From NCBI GenBank assembly GCA_016192645.1, contig JACPTT010000050.1:1-7671 (forward strand): a DNA stretch of 7,671 nt, written 5' to 3'. Under the pieces are notes generated by a model, which ran no database searches, was not told the origin of the DNA, and was given only the letters and a program-made list of their open reading frames with translations. Positions 5,240 to 7,671 of this stretch are shown here, piece by piece. Source of the DNA: Candidatus Levyibacteriota bacterium (GTDB taxonomy: Bacteria > Patescibacteriota > Microgenomatia > Levybacterales > UBA12049). Positions within the stretch are counted from its first letter, which is position 1; each line of letters opens with the position of its first letter. Made by a program: the position numbers and the translations under genes.

Positions 5240-7671
5240 TATTTTGGGTCTCCCCCTCTCCGTTTGTAACCTCAATTTCTCCCGCAATTGCTACCTCTTC
5301 TCCTCCAAGTGTTTGCACCAGCTCTTTTGCCTCTTTCTCCACCTCTTCCTCTTTTTCCTCTAGAGCTTGCTCTTTTATTCCGCTAAAAAGCGTTGCTCCC
5401 ATTGGCATGACATTAAGACCTAAGGCTTGAAGCTCTTTGATAAGCACTTTGAAAGATTCTGGGACCTTAGGTGTAGGAATATCGGTTCCCTTAACAATTG
5501 CTTCAAATGCCTTAGCGCGTCCAACCACATCGTCGGATTTGATTGTGAGCATTTCTTGCAGGATGTGTCTTGCGCGGTGGGCTTCAAGCGCCCAAACCTC
5601 CATTTCTCCAAGGCGTTGCCCTCCCATCTGTGCCTTCCCGCCTAATGGCTGCTGTGTTACCAGTGAGTAAGGACCGGTTGATCGGGCATGAGTCTTATCC
5701 TCAACCATGTGGATTAATTTCATAATGTACTCTACTCCTACAACCACCGGATTTTCGTAGGCTTGCCCGGTTCTCCCATCATAAAGTTTAGCTTTACCGT
5801 TTATGGGCAAACCTGCTTTTTGAAGAAGAGAAACAACTTGCTCCTCTTTAATATCCTCAAAAACAGGCACCGAAACCTTAATGCCAAGTTTTTGCGCTGC
5901 CCATCCTAAATGAGCTTCAAGAAGCTGACCAAGATTCATACGTGCCAAAACACTAATTGGAGAAATGACAATATCAACCGGTGTGCCGTCCTCAAGATAC
6001 GGCATATCGGCTTGAGGCATAATTCTTGAAATAACGCCTTTGTTTCCATGTCTTCCTGCCAATTTATCTCCAACTACAACATGGCGAAATTGGGCAACCT
6101 CAACAATTATCTTTCGTAAAGTCCCAGGCTCTAGCTCATCCCCTTTCTTTCGATCAAGTATCGAAACGCTGATCACGGTTCCTCGCTCTCCATGCGGCAT
6201 ACGAAGACTTGTATCACGTACTTCTCGCGCCTGTTCGCCAAAGATTGCCCGAAGAAGTCTTTCCTCGGCTGTTAATTCTGTTTCTCCTTTTGGAGCAATC
6301 TTACCAACGATAATATCTCCGGGTTCAACCTCGCTTCCCACAACAACAATTCCATCCTCATCAAGATGAGCTAGATCTTCTTCTGAAACATTGGGAATAT
6401 CACGAGTTGTCTCCTCGGGACCAAGTTTTGTCTCAACCACTGCGGCTTCATATTTTTCGATATGAATTGAGGATAAAGTATCCTCCTTAACCAGCCTATC
6501 TGAAATAACAATTGCATCCTCATACCCTAAGCCATCTAAGGATGCATAGGCAATAAGCAAGTTCTGTCCCAAAGCAAGCTCTCCGTAATTAGAAGCAGGT
6601 CCATCGATTAGAAGCTGTCCTTTTTTGATCTTTTGTCCAATGGTAACTCTTGCTCTTTGCGTATAAGAAGTCGCCTGAGAAGTCCTTTTAAAGGAATCGA
6701 TTTGAAAATTTATTTTCTGTCCGTCCTCCCCTCTAAAATCCAACTTCTGCGAATCAACATTTGTTATTCTGCCATTAAGAGGCGCCTTGACAACCCTTCC
6801 CATAACTTCGGCAATAACCGTTTCCATTCCTGTGCCAACAATCGGTGCCGCAGGAGCAACAAGCGGAACAGACTGGCATTGCATATGAGTTCCCATCAAA
6901 GCCCTATTTGCTTCATCGTGAGAAATAAAAGGAATAAGAGAAGCTGCGCTTCCTACAACCTGACGAGGCACGACATCCACATACTCAATTTTTTCTTTCT
7001 CAACTTCCAAAAACTCTCCCTCAAAACGAGCCGGCACCCGATCATCTGCAATGATCCCCCTCTCTGTGAGAATCATCGCATGGGTAATATAATGTTTAAC
7101 TTCATCATCAGCACTTAAATACACAATCTCGTCCGCTGCTTTAACGATAGCCTTTTTATCTTTTTTAACCTTTATTACCTTCCGGTACGGAGCCTCCAAA
7201 AAACCATAGGGATTGATGCGCGAATAAAGAGCCATATAAGTAACCAAGCCAATATTTGGTCCCTCCGGAGACCTGATCGGACAAATCTTGCTGTATTGCG
7301 AGCTATTGATATCGCGGATAGAAAAAGCTGCTCTTTCTCGCGATACTCCTCCTGTTCCCATAACGGTTAAACGATTTAGATTGTCTATCTCCGATAACGG
7401 ATTTGTTTGGTCAAGAATAGTTGAGAGCTGAGAAGTTCTAAAAAACTCATTAATTGATGCCATTATTGGTCGGGCATTGATAAGATTAGAAACCGAAACA
7501 GGAACGTCTGGCTGAATAAGACTCATTCTCTCCTTGATGCTTCTTTCAAGCCGCAACAATCCAACTCGAAAAGCAGTTGTTGCCACAAGCTCTCCTACGC
7601 TTCTAACCCTTCTGTTGGCAAGGCTATCAATATCGTCAATTGCTCCTTTACCGACCTCTAAAAGCAGTAAA
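5232..7671 (-). CDS. rpoB: DNA-directed RNA polymerase subunit beta, 5' end outside window
   Basis: Beta subunit of RNA polymerase, forming one pincer and half of the active-site channel, and the rifamycin pocket. 812 residues are visible; roughly the first 350-430 are missing. The frame stays open to the right edge and upstream codons read IDDIDSLANRRVRSVGEL, so the GTG at 7586 is internal. Landmarks: rifampicin region 7436-7347 (TSQLSTILDQTNPLSEI, then NLNRLTVMGTGG); CPIRSPEGPNIGLV; GLGYEDAIVISDR with the Glu-Asp pair near the active site; AEERLLRAIFGE; GDKLAGRHGNKGVIS with both catalytic-centre lysines; ARMNLGQ; KLIHMVEDKTHARSTGPYSL; GEMEVWALEAHRARHILQEM; TIKSDDVVGR. The large E. coli insertion after the GTVI motif is absent. 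The C-terminal 60 or so residues are an acidic Glu/Lys-rich extension ending QNNE. Several near-invariant positions differ from the usual residues. The stop TGA at 5234-5232 lies inside rpoC. Confidence 0.99.
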   Translation of the reverse strand, partial: LLLLEVGKGAIDDIDSLANRRVRSVGELVATTAFRVGLLRLERSIKERMSLIQPDVPVSVSNLINARPIMASINEFFRTSQLSTILDQTNPLSEIDNLNRLTVMGTGGVSRERAAFSIRDINSSQYSKICPIRSPEGPNIGLVTYMALYSRINPYGFLEAPYRKVIKVKKDKKAIVKAADEIVYLSADDEVKHYITHAMILTERGIIADDRVPARFEGEFLEVEKEKIEYVDVVPRQVVGSAASLIPFISHDEANRALMGTHMQCQSVPLVAPAAPIVGTGMETVIAEVMGRVVKAPLNGRITNVDSQKLDFRGEDGQKINFQIDSFKRTSQATSYTQRARVTIGQKIKKGQLLIDGPASNYGELALGQNLLIAYASLDGLGYEDAIVISDRLVKEDTLSSIHIEKYEAAVVETKLGPEETTRDIPNVSEEDLAHLDEDGIVVVGSEVEPGDIIVGKIAPKGETELTAEERLLRAIFGEQAREVRDTSLRMPHGERGTVISVSILDRKKGDELEPGTLRKIIVEVAQFRHVVVGDKLAGRHGNKGVISRIMPQADMPYLEDGTPVDIVISPISVLARMNLGQLLEAHLGWAAQKLGIKVSVPVFEDIKEEQVVSLLQKAGLPINGKAKLYDGRTGQAYENPVVVGVEYIMKLIHMVEDKTHARSTGPYSLVTQQPLGGKAQMGGQRLGEMEVWALEAHRARHILQEMLTIKSDDVVGRAKAFEAIVKGTDIPTPKVPESFKVLIKELQALGLNVMPMGATLFSGIKEQALEEKEEEVEKEAKELVQTLGGEEVAIAGEIEVTNGEGETQNNE
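5249..5256 (-). promoter_or_regulatory. Ribosome binding site of rpoC, decides the start
   Basis: The minus strand reads GGGGGAGA 10 bases before the ATG at 5239, inside the last rpoB codons. The GGAG core has usual Shine-Dalgarno spacing to this ATG and supports it over the in-frame TTG at 5287. It is the only clear Shine-Dalgarno at a visible start in the window. Confidence 0.75.

Noticed and set aside
5240..5287. TTG at 5287 as the rpoC start
   Set aside because: It adds 16 residues not typical of RpoC, overlaps rpoB further, and the ATG at 5239 has a well-placed GGAG.
6633..7118. 161-residue plus-strand open frame
   Set aside because: Antisense to conserved rpoB; no recognisable domain and no sign of its own ribosome binding site.
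7584..7586. GTG at 7586 as the rpoB start
   Set aside because: Codons upstream read the conserved RpoB segment DDIDSLANRRVRSVGEL without a stop, so the gene continues off the right edge.

Overview
The window is almost entirely housekeeping DNA. On the minus strand it carries the 3' two thirds of rpoB, all of rpoC, then rpsL and rpsG: the RNA polymerase beta and beta-prime subunits followed by ribosomal proteins S12 and S7. On the plus strand, at the left edge, is the 3' part of a cyclophilin-type peptidyl-prolyl isomerase that converges on rpsG. No rRNA, tRNA, mobile element, CRISPR array or integrated element is visible, and I found no wholly new system. What stands out is in the details: a candidate promoter built into the last codons of rpoC, odd substitutions at usually invariant polymerase positions, an Ala/Pro tail on S12, and extremely tight gene packing.

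Organism: a bacterium with moderately AT-rich DNA and very short intergenic gaps. S12 is the long form (about 13 extra residues before PQKRG, as in Firmicutes). Beta and beta-prime lack the large lineage insertions of E. coli, and the beta-prime clamp has a Lys/Glu-rich coiled-coil insertion. Many core motifs are divergent: RpoB NLNRLTVMGTGG, CPIRSPEGP, MQCQSVP and AHRARHILQEM; RpoC LTMRVRHFGG. Together with the proline-rich linker before the cyclophilin domain, this looks like a Candidate Phyla Radiation (Patescibacteria) genome, possibly Microgenomates. That placement is inference from memory of the families. TGA works as an ordinary stop and conserved glycines use GGN, which argues against the code-25 lineages (Gracilibacteria, Absconditabacteria).

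Layout from the right, in transcription order: rpoB (7671 down to 5232, 5' end outside the window) overlaps rpoC (5239 to 1529) by 8 bases. A 13-base gap leads to rpsL (1515 to 1048), and a 4-base gap to rpsG (1043 to 570). Three bases separate the rpsG stop from the stop of the plus-strand cyclophilin gene. All stretches between genes are under 15 bases, so there is no unexplained non-coding region.

How it works together: rpoB and rpoC make the catalytic core of RNA polymerase. rpsL and rpsG make the decoding-centre protein S12 and the 30S head-assembly protein S7. In many bacteria fusA and tuf follow rpsG; here the cluster ends at a convergent gene. rpoC has a recognisable Shine-Dalgarno, while rpsL and rpsG do not. 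rpsL may be read from a near-leaderless transcript, and rpsG by reinitiation after rpsL.
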